From the NCBI GenBank assembly GCA_900544175.1, contig UQUN01000011.1, forward strand, positions 1 through 64,000: 64,000 nt of DNA, given 5' to 3'. This DNA comes from an uncultured Alistipes sp. (lineage in GTDB: Bacteria > Bacteroidota > Bacteroidia > Bacteroidales > UBA932). Of the stretch, positions 34,398 to 43,485 are shown piece after piece. Under the pieces are notes generated by a model, which was not told the DNA's origin, made no database searches, and worked only from the letters and a program-made list of their open reading frames with translations. The number at the start of each line of letters is the position of its first letter. The stretch's first letter is position 1. The translations under genes were made by a program, and so were the position numbers.

Positions 34398-35135
34398 ATG
34401 AAAAGTCTTACGACAAGATATAAGGTACACACATCGGACGTCGACATAAGGAAGAACTACAAGGCATTTTCCTTTATGTCGCAGGCTCAGGAAATTGCCA
34501 ACATCCATGCGTCCGCGATAGGATTCGGATACAACGACCTCATCAAGGACAACATAGTATGGGTGCTTTCCAGAATGAAAGTACGCTTTGCACAGGCTCC
34601 GAAATGGGAGGACGAAGTGCAGCTTACCACATGGCACAAAGGCCGCGAGGGAGTATTCTCACTCAGAGACTTCGAACTGCTGTCGGCCGGAGGGGACATA
34701 TGCATACAGGCAACGAGCTCATGGCTGCTCATTGACACAGGAACCAGAAGGATGCTGCGGCCCGACCACGTCCTCGGTGAGAAAAGCACATCCACCGCCC
34801 TGGAACGGGACGTCATGGAGGGACAATGCGGCAAGCTCGTGTCTCCGAAAGAAATGAGGCCGGTACAAGTCAGGACAGTCATGTACTCAGACGTTGATTT
34901 CAACGGCCATACCAACAATGCAAAATACGTTGAATGGGCATTCGACTCCATAGATCCGAACCTGCTCACGAAAATGGATCTGGACTGGTACCAGATCAAC
35001 TTCAACCACGAGACACGCCTCGGAGAGAAAGTGGAGATACTCATGGCGGAGAATACCGCAGAAAGCTCTTTCTTCGTGGAAGGACGGAGTGCCGACAGAT
35101 CCGTATTCCAGACAATAATAAAACTGAAGCCTTGA
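34398..35135 (+). CDS. Acyl-ACP thioesterase (FatA/FatB-like double hotdog)
   Basis: Hydrolyses acyl-ACP to release free fatty acids in the cytoplasm. The 245-aa protein has two hotdog repeats: the first around MSQAQEIANIHASAIGFGY, the second starting YSDVDFNGHTNNAKYVEWAFD, which holds the conserved Asn-x-His-x-Asn catalytic area near residue 165-170. Bacterial members of this size are common in Bacteroidetes. Transcribed with the steroid 5-alpha-reductase-like gene (25 nt apart) from the TATCTTTG promoter. Whether it has any tie to the acyl genes of the polysaccharide locus is unknown. Confidence 0.92.
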   Translation: MKSLTTRYKVHTSDVDIRKNYKAFSFMSQAQEIANIHASAIGFGYNDLIKDNIVWVLSRMKVRFAQAPKWEDEVQLTTWHKGREGVFSLRDFELLSAGGDICIQATSSWLLIDTGTRRMLRPDHVLGEKSTSTALERDVMEGQCGKLVSPKEMRPVQVRTVMYSDVDFNGHTNNAKYVEWAFDSIDPNLLTKMDLDWYQINFNHETRLGEKVEILMAENTAESSFFVEGRSADRSVFQTIIKLKP

Positions 35136-35160
35136 TTATTAACCAAATAAAACCTACACC

Positions 35161-35946
35161 GTGTTTCTGCAGACAATTTTTGACCTTGATTTTTTTCAGA
35201 CAGTAGAAAGAGTAATGATAGTGCTGGCTGTTGTGGTGTTTATCGCATTGCAATACTTCAAAGCCGGGTACGGATACCTCCGCAGCAAAGGCTGGGGTCC
35301 CATGATCAACAACAAAGCCGCATGGGTGCTGATGGAGATTCCGGTGCTGATAGTCACCGTATTGCTCTATATCCTGACTCACAGCTGGAACAACCTGATG
35401 GCCACGGTACTCATATCATTCCTGGTTATCCATTACACACAAAGATCCCTGATCTACCCGTTCCTGATGAGAGGCAACAGCAAGATGCCTGTGTCCGTTG
35501 TGCTCATGGGCGCTGTATTCAACATCATAAACTCCTATCTTATATGCGGGTGGATCTTCATACTCGCACCTGAGGACTATTATACCGTACAATGGCTCTA
35601 TTCCCCGCAGTTCATCGTCGGAGCATTGATATTCATATTCGGCATGGTTGTCAACCTTAATTCGGACTACATCATACGCCACCTCCGCAAGCCGGGAGAC
35701 ACCAGGCACTACATTCCACGCGGCGGCATGTTCAAATATGTCTCATCCGCAAACTATTACGGAGAGATTACCGAATGGTTCGGATACGCGATTCTGACCT
35801 GGTCCCTGCCCGGCGCCATATTCTGCATGTGGACATTCGCCAACCTTGCGCCCAGAGCGAATTCTCTCTACGAGAAATACACAAAGGAGTTCGGAGAGGA
35901 ATTCACAAGTCTGAAGCGTAAACGGCTCATACCTTTTATATATTAG
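35161..35946 (+). CDS. 3-oxo-5-alpha-steroid 4-dehydrogenase family protein (5-alpha-reductase)
   Basis: An integral membrane NADPH-dependent reductase of 261 aa with about six membrane segments. The C-terminal signature of the steroid 5-alpha-reductase family is clear: HYIPRGGMFKYVSSANYYGEI, then EWFGYAILTW and YEKYTKEF near the end. Family members saturate the delta-4 double bond of 3-oxo steroids in the 5-alpha sense. The GTG start at 35161 is used. The next gene is an OYE-family reductase; such pairs are known from gut Bacteroidetes that convert bile acid and steroid 3-oxo-delta-4 intermediates. Confidence 0.9.
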   Translation: MFLQTIFDLDFFQTVERVMIVLAVVVFIALQYFKAGYGYLRSKGWGPMINNKAAWVLMEIPVLIVTVLLYILTHSWNNLMATVLISFLVIHYTQRSLIYPFLMRGNSKMPVSVVLMGAVFNIINSYLICGWIFILAPEDYYTVQWLYSPQFIVGALIFIFGMVVNLNSDYIIRHLRKPGDTRHYIPRGGMFKYVSSANYYGEITEWFGYAILTWSLPGAIFCMWTFANLAPRANSLYEKYTKEFGEEFTSLKRKRLIPFIY

Positions 35947-35964
35947 ACAAACAGCATCAACCAT

Positions 35965-37197
35965 ATGGAATCCCTACTATTCACTCCGGCCAAGATCGGC
36001 CCGATAGAAATCAAGAACCGTGTCATCCGCGCCTCGGCATACGAGGGCATGTGTGACGGACATGTCCCCACGCAACAGCTCAAGGACTACCATACGGCAG
36101 TAGCCCGCGGCGGAGTCGGCATGACATCCGTTGCCTACGCCTCCATCAACAAGAGCGGTCTCTCATTCCACCGCCAGCTATGGATGCGTCCTGAGATCAT
36201 CCCGGGCCTGAGAGACCTGACAGACTCCATACATGCGGCAGGGGCCAAGGCCTGCATACAGCTCGGACACTGCGGCAACATGTCGCACCGGATGTACTGC
36301 GGACAGAGACCCGTAGGAGCATCCAGCGGATTCAATCTCTATTCGCCTACTTTCGTTCATGGTCTGCGAGAGGATGAGATACATCAGATCGTCAAGGATT
36401 TCGGCAATGCAGTACGCATCGCACGTGACGGAGGATTCGACGCCGTCGAGATTCATGCCGGCCACGGCTACCTCATCTCGCAGTTCCTGTCCCCGTACAC
36501 CAACCACCGCAAGGACAAGTACGGCGGTCCGATAGAGAACCGCATGATATTCATGGATATGGTAATGGAGGAAGTGATGAAGGCGGCAGGAGACGATATA
36601 GCTGTACTGGTAAAGACCAATACCCGCGACGGGTTCAAGGGCGGTCTGGAAGTGGAGGACTGCATCAGGGTCGCCAAGCGTCTGGAACAGGACGGAGCCC
36701 AGTGTCTCGTGCTAAGCGGCGGATTCGTCAGCAAGGCCCCGATGTACGTAATGCGAGGAGCCATGCCCATCAGCGTGCTGACAGGATACATGCCCTGGAG
36801 ACTGTGGTGGCTCAAGTTAGGTGTCAACCTTTTCGGCAAGATGATGATAAAGGACGAGCCTTTCAAAGAGGCCTTCTTCTTCGATGACTCCATACAGTTC
36901 CGCAGGGAGCTGAAACTGCCCCTTGCCTTCGTCGGAGGAGTCAATTCCATGGCTACCATCGACAGAGTCCTCAACGCCGGATTCGAGTTCGTGGAAATGG
37001 CCCGTCCGCTGGTATACGATACGGATTTCGTCAACAAGTTGCGCGACGGAGTCTGCTCAGAGAGCGGCTGCCGCCACGCCAACTACTGTGTGGCCCGCAT
37101 ATGGAACTACGACATGCAGTGCCACGAAAACTGTACCCTCTCCCCACGCATGAAACGTGAGGTGGAGCGGAACATAAGAAAATATTACGGAAAATAA
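35965..37197 (+). CDS. NADH:flavin oxidoreductase, OYE family (5-beta-reductase candidate)
   Basis: A 410-aa FMN-dependent TIM barrel. FTPAKIGPIEIKNRVIRAS starts the OYE fold; HAGHGYLISQFLSPYTNHRKDKYGG is the conserved active-site strand, and FVEMARPLVYD closes the phosphate-binding loop. The C-terminal tail has spaced cysteines (CSESGCRHANYC and CHENC), as in OYE-like enoate reductases with Fe-S ligands, but the separate pyridine-nucleotide domain of 2,4-dienoyl-CoA reductase is missing. It lies 18 nt after the 5-alpha-reductase gene, the context known for delta-4-3-ketosteroid 5-beta-reductases. Substrate assignment is inference. Confidence 0.88.
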   Translation: MESLLFTPAKIGPIEIKNRVIRASAYEGMCDGHVPTQQLKDYHTAVARGGVGMTSVAYASINKSGLSFHRQLWMRPEIIPGLRDLTDSIHAAGAKACIQLGHCGNMSHRMYCGQRPVGASSGFNLYSPTFVHGLREDEIHQIVKDFGNAVRIARDGGFDAVEIHAGHGYLISQFLSPYTNHRKDKYGGPIENRMIFMDMVMEEVMKAAGDDIAVLVKTNTRDGFKGGLEVEDCIRVAKRLEQDGAQCLVLSGGFVSKAPMYVMRGAMPISVLTGYMPWRLWWLKLGVNLFGKMMIKDEPFKEAFFFDDSIQFRRELKLPLAFVGGVNSMATIDRVLNAGFEFVEMARPLVYDTDFVNKLRDGVCSESGCRHANYCVARIWNYDMQCHENCTLSPRMKREVERNIRKYYGK

Positions 37198-37202
37198 GAA
37201 TT

Positions 37203-37550
37203 GGCGGGGCGCTCTATCGCTGCCGGACCGTCACAGGTCCGGGGGAGGAAAGTCCGGGCAGGACAGAGCACCGCACTGTGGAAAGCACAGGTAGGCGAAA
37301 GCTTACGTCACGGGTAACAGAAAACAACCGCCCCTCCCTCGGGAGAGGTAAGGGTGAAAATGCAGGGTAAGAGCCTGCGTCCGTTCGATGGCGACATCAT
37401 CGGAGTATCCGCCTGCGGCCTGCAAGGCCAAATATACCGGCAGTCAAGGGCTGCTCGTCCTTTGCCGGGGGGTAGGCTGCTCAGATAAATGATAGAGGCC
37501 GACGGAGTCAGCTCCTACGGTACAGAACCCGGCTTACAGCCCCGCCTTTT
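37203..37550 (+). ncRNA. rnpB: RNase P RNA component
   Basis: The catalytic RNA of RNase P, which trims 5' leaders of tRNA precursors. It shows the universal core: GAGGAAAGTCCGGGC near 37245, ACAGAAAA-type and AGGGTGAAA segments in the middle, and AGATAAATGATAG followed by ACAGAACCCGGCTTA at the 3' side. The ends GGCGGGGC (37203 on) and GCCCCGCC (ending 37546) pair as helix P1 and a T-run follows. It starts only 5 nt after the OYE stop codon. Confidence 0.95.
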
Positions 37551-37714
37551 TATTGAATTTACAACGTCGTATTACGAACCGACAAATCCTGTAATATTTT
37601 TTTAACACTGTTGTAACACCGTTGTCAAGGATAGTTCCGATTTATTACTCATATTTGCGCTTCGAATAAATAAAGCAAACTGTCAAACAGGTATATACAC
37701 AGTGAACTGAAATT

Positions 37715-38512
37715 ATGAGCAGACGCCCGCTTACATTGCTGACCATATGCGCCTTTATCTGCGCAACCCCACTGTGCATGACGGCACAGAACGGAGAATA
37801 TGAGGTCATTCGCACCACCAAAGACTCCGACTTCCAGCCAAGAGCTGATGTTGAGTTCGAATTTCCTCTTGCTGATGACCTCTCGTTTATCATAAACAAT
37901 GAGATCCGTTTCATGGACAACTGTACAAGAGTGGACCGCAACTACCTGCTTGGAGCCTTCTCATGGGAGACATGCGACTATTTTTCCATAGATGCCGGAT
38001 ACATTTTCCAGTCCCTCCTTACTGAAGGAGACATAGAGTACAGAAGACAGTGGCAGTACAGACACAGGGTCTATCTGGACCTGAAAGCCCAGGTTGAACT
38101 CGGAGACTGGAAACTGTCACTTACAGAACGCCCTCTTGTGAACATCCGTCCATGGGCCGACAGAATACACGATCCCCTGGACGAATGGATAATCCGCTCA
38201 AAGCTCAAAGTGGATTACGAGATACCCAAGACTGACCTTGAGCCTTACGCATTCTTCGAACTGTCCAATACCCTTAATACAGTAAACTACGGAGGCGGTC
38301 CGTTCGTGGACAGACTCAGATTCTGTCTCGGAATCAGCTGGGAAGTATCGGACTTCAACAGTATAGAACTCTATTACTATTTCGACATACGCAACTCCAG
38401 AGACGTAAGTTTCACCCACGGATCAGACGGTTCCCTCTACAACATTTTCCTGAACAAGGAAAGACAGTACCTTCACATACTCGGCCTATCCTTCAACTTC
38501 GGCTGGGACTAA
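37715..38512 (+). CDS. DUF2490 family exported protein
   Basis: A 265-aa protein with an N-terminal signal peptide (LLTICAFICATPLCMTAQ) and a mature part of alternating aromatic/polar strands ending in FNFGW-D, typical of the DUF2490 family, which is predicted to form an outer membrane beta-barrel. Family function is unknown. It stands alone between rnpB and a decayed region; an upstream CATATTTG sequence near 37651 could be its promoter but departs from the consensus by one base. Confidence 0.85.
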   Translation: MSRRPLTLLTICAFICATPLCMTAQNGEYEVIRTTKDSDFQPRADVEFEFPLADDLSFIINNEIRFMDNCTRVDRNYLLGAFSWETCDYFSIDAGYIFQSLLTEGDIEYRRQWQYRHRVYLDLKAQVELGDWKLSLTERPLVNIRPWADRIHDPLDEWIIRSKLKVDYEIPKTDLEPYAFFELSNTLNTVNYGGGPFVDRLRFCLGISWEVSDFNSIELYYYFDIRNSRDVSFTHGSDGSLYNIFLNKERQYLHILGLSFNFGWD

Positions 38513-39387
38513 CCGGCCCTACTCTACTGCCATACTCGCCGACCAGACTTTCCCACACTACTGCGCAGGTGTACCGAATATGCGGGATTTTGGTTCGTGC
38601 GTAGGAGGAAAGTACAGAAAACGCCGTCATCGGACTAAGAATTACAGTAACAGTACAAATTGCCGACTAAATTGCCAGTTCAGGAAGCATCACATATCCA
38701 CCGCACCCAGCCCAGCAAAATATCATACAGGTAAATCATTAACATTCAGCATATTGAAAAGCAGAACACCTGCTGGGCCCATGGTAAAATTTGTCAGTAG
38801 ATTTTCAGTGGGGCACGCATACTGTTATTGTGTTACTGTAAAATTACGGACACAATGGGGAAAGTCCTGCTGATTTCAAGCGAGTCAGACTTCAGGCGTT
38901 GATGTGTAGATGTGTACCTCACGTCCAACAAAGAGCGCTTACAGAAATGCCTGATAATCAGATGCTCTGGGAAAGGACATCTGCTGGACTTGTGAGGATA
39001 TGGGGCTGGATGGCCGTTTGGTGGCGGAATATGCCGGGTCCAGCAAGTTGCCAAAACGTATATCCTTGATAATAAGCGGGATGAATTTCGGTGATATGCT
39101 GGACATTGCAAAATGGCTGCGCATGAGACGCAAGTGCCCGGGACGCGATCTCCTCCTCACGGCCCGTCTGCCGCAACGGCACCGAATCGCGGGAAATGCT
39201 GCCGTTGTGGTGGGGACTGGATGGTGGTGTGGGACCGGATGGAAAATCTGCCACGGAGCGGCCTGTCGAGGGGGAGTAATAGCCTGACAAGTCGCTTTAT
39301 GGTTTGCCTTTTCATGTCGCGGGACCTTATATGACGATATATGACGGTTGCTGTAAGTCAGTTACAATACGTATGCGTGTTCCATGA
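38513..39387. other. Gene-poor stretch without an intact gene
   Basis: About 0.9 kb following the DUF2490 gene. Several short open frames overlap on both strands, but none has a recognised domain, signal peptide or consistent codon use. Together with the pseudogenes that follow, it looks like the eroded flank of a former gene island. No tRNA, repeat array or transposon end was recognised. Confidence 0.5.
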
Positions 39388-40095
39388 GTGATGTCCCGGT
39401 TTCGGAAGCTGCAATCGGGCATCCGGATATGTGGTCAGCCTGCAGCCGGCATGCCACCCATGACGGCGGAAGTGGCTTTAGGAGAGGTTTCTTGCGATTC
39501 AGGGGGTATCCCCACTGAAAATCGACTGAACCGGCTTAAGCGCAGGTACGACGGCTATCATTTCAGCAAGATAATGACTGATGTCTACAATCCGTTCAGC
39601 CTGCTCAACGCCTTTAACAGCCTGGACATACAGAATTACTGGTTCAGTACCGGCACCCCATCCTATCTGGTCAGGCTGCTCTCTCACAGCGGTGAGACAG
39701 TGGAGGACTTTACCAGTACACCGTACCGCCAGGAAGAGTTTGTAGACTATAAGGCGGATAAGGAGAAGCCTCTGCCGATGATCTATCAGAGCGGATACCT
39801 GACTGTCAAATCCTATCTGCCGGAGGAGGAAGCGTTTATGCTGGACTTTCCTAACGAGGAGATACGGAAAGGGTAAAAAGAGAGATAGACGCATTTCTGT
39901 CGGGGATTCCGTGCAATGTACGTCGTAAGGTACCTCTGTATCTTTTCTTCCGAATGGCCGGTGGCTGGAAAGTTTATGCAGAGAAGTCGAAACAGCGAGG
40001 TATGTCTACATATTTGAGTTCAAACTGGTCCGCATACGCGCGTTATTCTCGTCCCAGACCGGCACTATAGACGACTGGCTGGTAAAAGCATAGTC
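39388..40095 (+). pseudogene. Degraded AAA-ATPase/PD-(D/E)XK nuclease family gene (DUF1703-type)
   Basis: The middle part matches the Bacteroidetes AAA-ATPase-like plus PD-(D/E)XK family: RRYDGYHFS, VYNPFSLLNAFNS, YWFSTGTPSYLV and LDFPNEEIRKG. A stop follows that point; the family normally continues with another 150 aa. In another frame a shifted remnant reads VKREIDAFLSGIP, and further on YIFEFKLVRIRALF retains the E-x-K of the nuclease motif before a final stop at 40095. The N-terminal ATPase half (normally about 250 aa) is missing. It is therefore a remnant with several lesions. The true boundaries upstream of about 39500 are unclear. Confidence 0.8.
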
Positions 40096-41325
40096 CTAAA
40101 TGAACGGCACCATGTAGAATGGCAGACAGGTCAGCTCCTGCTCTTTTATAAGGTCTTTGGGGTAAATCAGATACTTGTCATGTACTCTGGAAGAAAATTT
40201 ATTACAGAAAGCGTCCAGTGACGCATGGGTCTTGTATCCTGATGACTTGACTTCCACAGGGCAGATTTTATTGTGTCTGGCCAATAGGAAATCAATCTCA
40301 TAATTGTGCTTTCCGCTGTCAGTAGGAAAAGTGTGGTAATAAAGTTCGTTTCCAGAAGCACGGAGCATCTGCGCGACTATATTTTCGTAGACATATCCTA
40401 AATTTACAGTCAGTTTATCATTTAGAAGCTGCTGATAGATGACATTGTCCGTAAATGCCTTGTCTTTAAAAGCAAGAGTGATGAACAGGCCGGTGTCAGC
40501 TGTGAATAACTTATAACTGTTTATGTCCTTGGTCTGTGAGAGACCGATGTTCGGGTCATTGACATTGTAGGATATATTGACGGTCATGGAACTTACGAGA
40601 TCCGCCAGATATTCAGTCATTCTGTCATTACGGGCATCTTCAACAGCATTGGACACCCTGTATCTTGAAGAATTCCTGTTGAGCTCAGCTGGTATCGCCT
40701 CAAACATCATGGACACTCTTCCAGATGGGTCAATCTTATGAAAATCAGTGAAATATAATTCCAAAATCTCACGTTTGACGACATCTACGCTGCTTAGATT
40801 GTTTGTTTCCAGATACTCATTCACAGCCTGGGGCATTCCTCCGATAAGCATGTAAAGCCGGAAATCCCTCATAAGCTTGCGGTGAGCCTCTTTCAAAGGC
40901 AGCTCGTCCGCGAAAGCCTTCTGAAGCAGCGGTACTGTCACAGTGTCTCCCATGGCCCATCGGAATTCTTCATAGTCCATTGGGTTCATCTTCAATTTTG
41001 TCTCCTCACTCGGGATGACTATGTTCTTTACATTTTTCCTGATGGAAAGCAGTGAACCGGTCTCTATATAGTCGTACCTGTAATCAGCCACAAGATGCTT
41101 TATAGCCTGCCTGGCCTGCGGTTGAAGCTGCAGAAAAATGTAGTCAAGATCTGATAGGTCATTGAACAGATTGAATGTTTCTGTGGATGCTTTTGAAAAG
41201 TCAACCAGTGTAGATTTGCCCACAACTCTGATAGAGTTTTCTCTTGAATGCCGTGTCCGCCATAGCTCATATTTTTCGGCGAAGATACCGAATATGACAA
41301 AAACCTCAAAAAGAAACAGCCGCAA
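40096..41325 (-). pseudogene. DUF4143-type AAA ATPase with a damaged ATPase domain
   Basis: From residue 80 on the protein matches the AAA_14/DUF4143 family: YIETGSLLSIR, MDYEEF, LIGGMPQAVNEYL, YLADLVSSM, LFTADTGLF and YEIDFLLARHNKICPVEVKSS, the last a PD-(D/E)XK-like nuclease motif. The N-terminal domain is broken: only RVVGKSTL remains of the Walker A region, VDFSKAS follows directly, and FLQLQ jumps to PQARQAIKHLVADYR so that the Walker B strand (expected as IIFDEVQ) is absent. The first codons lie inside the groEL terminator hairpin. The frame is open for 409 aa, but ATPase function should be lost. It ends convergently at the neighbouring pseudogene. Confidence 0.7.
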
Positions 41326-41350
41326 CCATCATCCATTGGTTGCGGCTGTT
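41315..41350 (-). terminator. groEL rho-independent terminator
   Basis: A perfect 14-bp stem, AACAGCCGCAACCA (41315-41328) with TGGTTGCGGCTGTT (41337-41350), and an 8-nt loop, 21 nt beyond the groEL stop. On the minus strand it is followed by TTCTTTTTGAGG-type T-rich sequence. It overlaps the first codons of the ATPase remnant at 40096-41325. Confidence 0.9.
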
Positions 41351-41371
41351 CTTATTATAGGGTACGGTTGA

Positions 41372-43000
41372 TTACATCATGCCGCCCATTCCGGGGTTCA
41401 TTGCAGGAGCTGCGGGAGCGGGTTCCGGTTTGTCAGCGATGACACACTCAGTGGTGAGGAACATGCCGGCTACTGAAGCTGCGTTCTGCAGTGCTACACG
41501 GGTAACCTTGGTCGGGTCGATGACACCGGCTGCGAGCAGGTTTTCATAGCGGTCTGCACGGGCATTGTAACCGAAGTCGCCCTTGCCCTCGCGGACTTTC
41601 TGAGCCACTACGCTGCCCTCGACACCTGCATTCTCGGCGATGGTACGCAGAGGAGCCTCAATGGCCTTGGCCACGATGTTGATACCGGTCTGCTCGTCCT
41701 CATTCTCACCTTTCAGTCCCTTCAGGGCCTCGATAGCGCGGATGAATGCCACACCACCACCAGGGATGATACCTTCCTCGACTGCTGCACGGGTAGCGTT
41801 CAGAGCATCCTCTACCCTGTCCTTCTTCTCCTTCATCTCGACCTCGGATGCAGCACCTACATAGAGAACTGCAACACCACCTGCCAGTTTGGCCAGTCTC
41901 TCCTGGAGTTTCTCGCGGTCATAGTCTGAAGTGGTCTTCTCGATCTGCTTGCGGATCTGGGCAACACGGTCAGCGATGGCTTCCTTGTCACCTTTACCGT
42001 TGACGATAGTAGTGTTCTCCTTGTCGATGGTCACCTTGTCGGCCTTACCGAGCATGTCGGGAGTGGTGTTCTCGAGGGTGAAGCCTCTCTCCTCGGATAC
42101 TACCTGCGCACCTGTCAGTGTGGCGATATCCTGGAGCATCTCCTTACGGCGGTCACCGAATCCGGGAGCCTTCACTGCGGCAACTTTCAGAGTACCGCGG
42201 AGTCTGTTGACAACCAGTGTGGTCAGAGCCTCTCCGTCAACGTCCTCAGCGATAATCAGCAGAGACTCGCTGTTACGGGCGATGGGCTCGAGGATAGGAA
42301 GCAGGTCCTTCATAGAGGAGATCTTCTTGTCGGTGATGAGGATCTTCGGGTTCTCGAGCACGGCCTCCATCTTGTCGGGGTTGGTCATGAAATAAGGGGA
42401 GATATAGCCTCTGTCGAACTGCATACCCTCTACGACCTTAACCTCAGTCTGGGTACCTTTGGCCTCCTCGACTGTAACGACACCCTCTTTCTTCACCTTG
42501 CCCATTGCCTCGGCGATGAGCTTGCCGATGAAAGCGTCGTTGTTGGCGGATGTAGTGGCAATCTGCTCAACCTTTGCCATATCCTCGCCGACTTCCTGAG
42601 TCTGCTTCTTCAGGTCAGCCACAACTGTCTCCACGGCCTTGTCGATACCGCGTTTCAGGTCCATCGGGTTAGCACCTGCGGTCACATTCTTCAGACCTAC
42701 GCTGATGATCTCCTGAGCGAGGACTGTAGCGGTAGTGGTACCGTCACCGGCCTGGTCGTTGGTCTTGGAAGCAACCTCCCTTACCATCTGAGCACCCATG
42801 TTCTGGAAACGGTCCTCCAGCTCCACTTCCTTAGCCACGGTGACACCGTCCTTGGTTACCTGAGGAGCACCGAATTTCTTGTCGATAACCACGTTACGTC
42901 CCTTAGGGCCGAGAGTTACCTTCACTGCGTTTGCAAGAGCGTCCACACCTTCCTTCATCAGGTTGCGGGCTTCCATATTGAATTTTATTTCCTTTGCCAT
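41372..43000 (-). CDS. groEL: Chaperonin GroEL (60 kDa)
   Basis: ATP-driven protein-folding ring in the cytoplasm, working with GroES. 542 aa, standard length, with KVTLGPKGRNVVIDKKFG, the ATP-site GDGTTTATVLAQEI near 86-99, and the Gly/Met-rich tail ending MNPGMGGMM. groES lies 36 nt upstream in the same operon. No CIRCE-like inverted repeat was noticed upstream, so regulation by HrcA is not supported. Confidence 0.99.
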   Translation of the reverse strand: MAKEIKFNMEARNLMKEGVDALANAVKVTLGPKGRNVVIDKKFGAPQVTKDGVTVAKEVELEDRFQNMGAQMVREVASKTNDQAGDGTTTATVLAQEIISVGLKNVTAGANPMDLKRGIDKAVETVVADLKKQTQEVGEDMAKVEQIATTSANNDAFIGKLIAEAMGKVKKEGVVTVEEAKGTQTEVKVVEGMQFDRGYISPYFMTNPDKMEAVLENPKILITDKKISSMKDLLPILEPIARNSESLLIIAEDVDGEALTTLVVNRLRGTLKVAAVKAPGFGDRRKEMLQDIATLTGAQVVSEERGFTLENTTPDMLGKADKVTIDKENTTIVNGKGDKEAIADRVAQIRKQIEKTTSDYDREKLQERLAKLAGGVAVLYVGAASEVEMKEKKDRVEDALNATRAAVEEGIIPGGGVAFIRAIEALKGLKGENEDEQTGINIVAKAIEAPLRTIAENAGVEGSVVAQKVREGKGDFGYNARADRYENLLAAGVIDPTKVTRVALQNAASVAGMFLTTECVIADKPEPAPAAPAMNPGMGGMM

Positions 43001-43036
43001 GATTTTGAATTTTTAAAAGTTAAACAAACAGATTAA

Positions 43037-43306
43037 TTAAAGAACTGCAAGCACGTCGGACTGACGCATCATCAGATAGTCCTTGCCGTCAACGGTAATC
43101 TCGGTTCCGGAATATTTTCCGTAGAGAACGGTGTCACCCACTTTCAGTTCCATGGGCTCATCCTTCTTGCCGCTGCCTACAGCGATTACCTTACCCTGCT
43201 GGGGTTTCTCTTTTGCTGTCTCAGGAATATAGATTCCGCTTGCTGTCTTGGTCTCAGCTTCTTTGGGCTCTACGAGCACTCTGTCTGCTAAAGGTCTAAT
43301 GTTCAT
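43037..43306 (-). CDS. groES: Co-chaperonin GroES (10 kDa)
   Basis: Heptameric lid of GroEL. The 89-aa protein has the typical start MNIRPLADRVLVEPKEAETKT, the mobile loop near residue 20-32 (TASGIYIPETAKEKPQ), the roof GSGKKDEPMELKVGDTVLYGKYSG and the DYLMMRQSDVLAVL end. First gene of the groES-groEL operon. Confidence 0.99.
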   Translation of the reverse strand: MNIRPLADRVLVEPKEAETKTASGIYIPETAKEKPQQGKVIAVGSGKKDEPMELKVGDTVLYGKYSGTEITVDGKDYLMMRQSDVLAVL

Positions 43307-43444
43307 ATCTTTTAAATTTTAGTTGTTTTCAAACTGTACTGAACCATAAAACAAAATGAGTGCCAGTCATTCCTTTCTGCCAAAATGTCACCCGCCTGCA
43401 TGTTCCCACATCATCTCTGCCACTTTCAAGTAGGAGGACATGGA

Positions 43445-43475
43445 TTTGCCGTTATAGAGAGTTTTCCTATCTTTG
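43445..43475 (+). promoter_or_regulatory. Bacteroidetes consensus promoter of the Fic gene
   Basis: TTTG at 43445-43448 and TATCTTTG at 43468-43475 are separated by 19 nt, a full match to the TTTG-N19-21-TAnnTTTG consensus. Expected initiation is only a few bases before the ATG at 43486, so the transcript is nearly leaderless. This decides the start against the upstream ATG at 43360. Confidence 0.8.
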
Positions 43476-43485
43476 CTCTGCTATT

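Noticed and set aside
38580..38873. 97-codon open frame after the DUF2490 gene
   Set aside because: Odd composition rich in Arg, His and Cys, no domain, and it lies in the eroded island.
38513..41350. Insertion sequence or phage remnant
   Set aside because: Only AAA/PD-(D/E)XK remnants were found; no transposase, integrase or terminal repeats.
41931..42395. Open frame within groEL on the opposite strand
   Set aside because: Shadow of a highly conserved gene.
43307..43440. CIRCE operator upstream of groES
   Set aside because: The 9-base inverted repeat with TTAGCACTC arms was not found.
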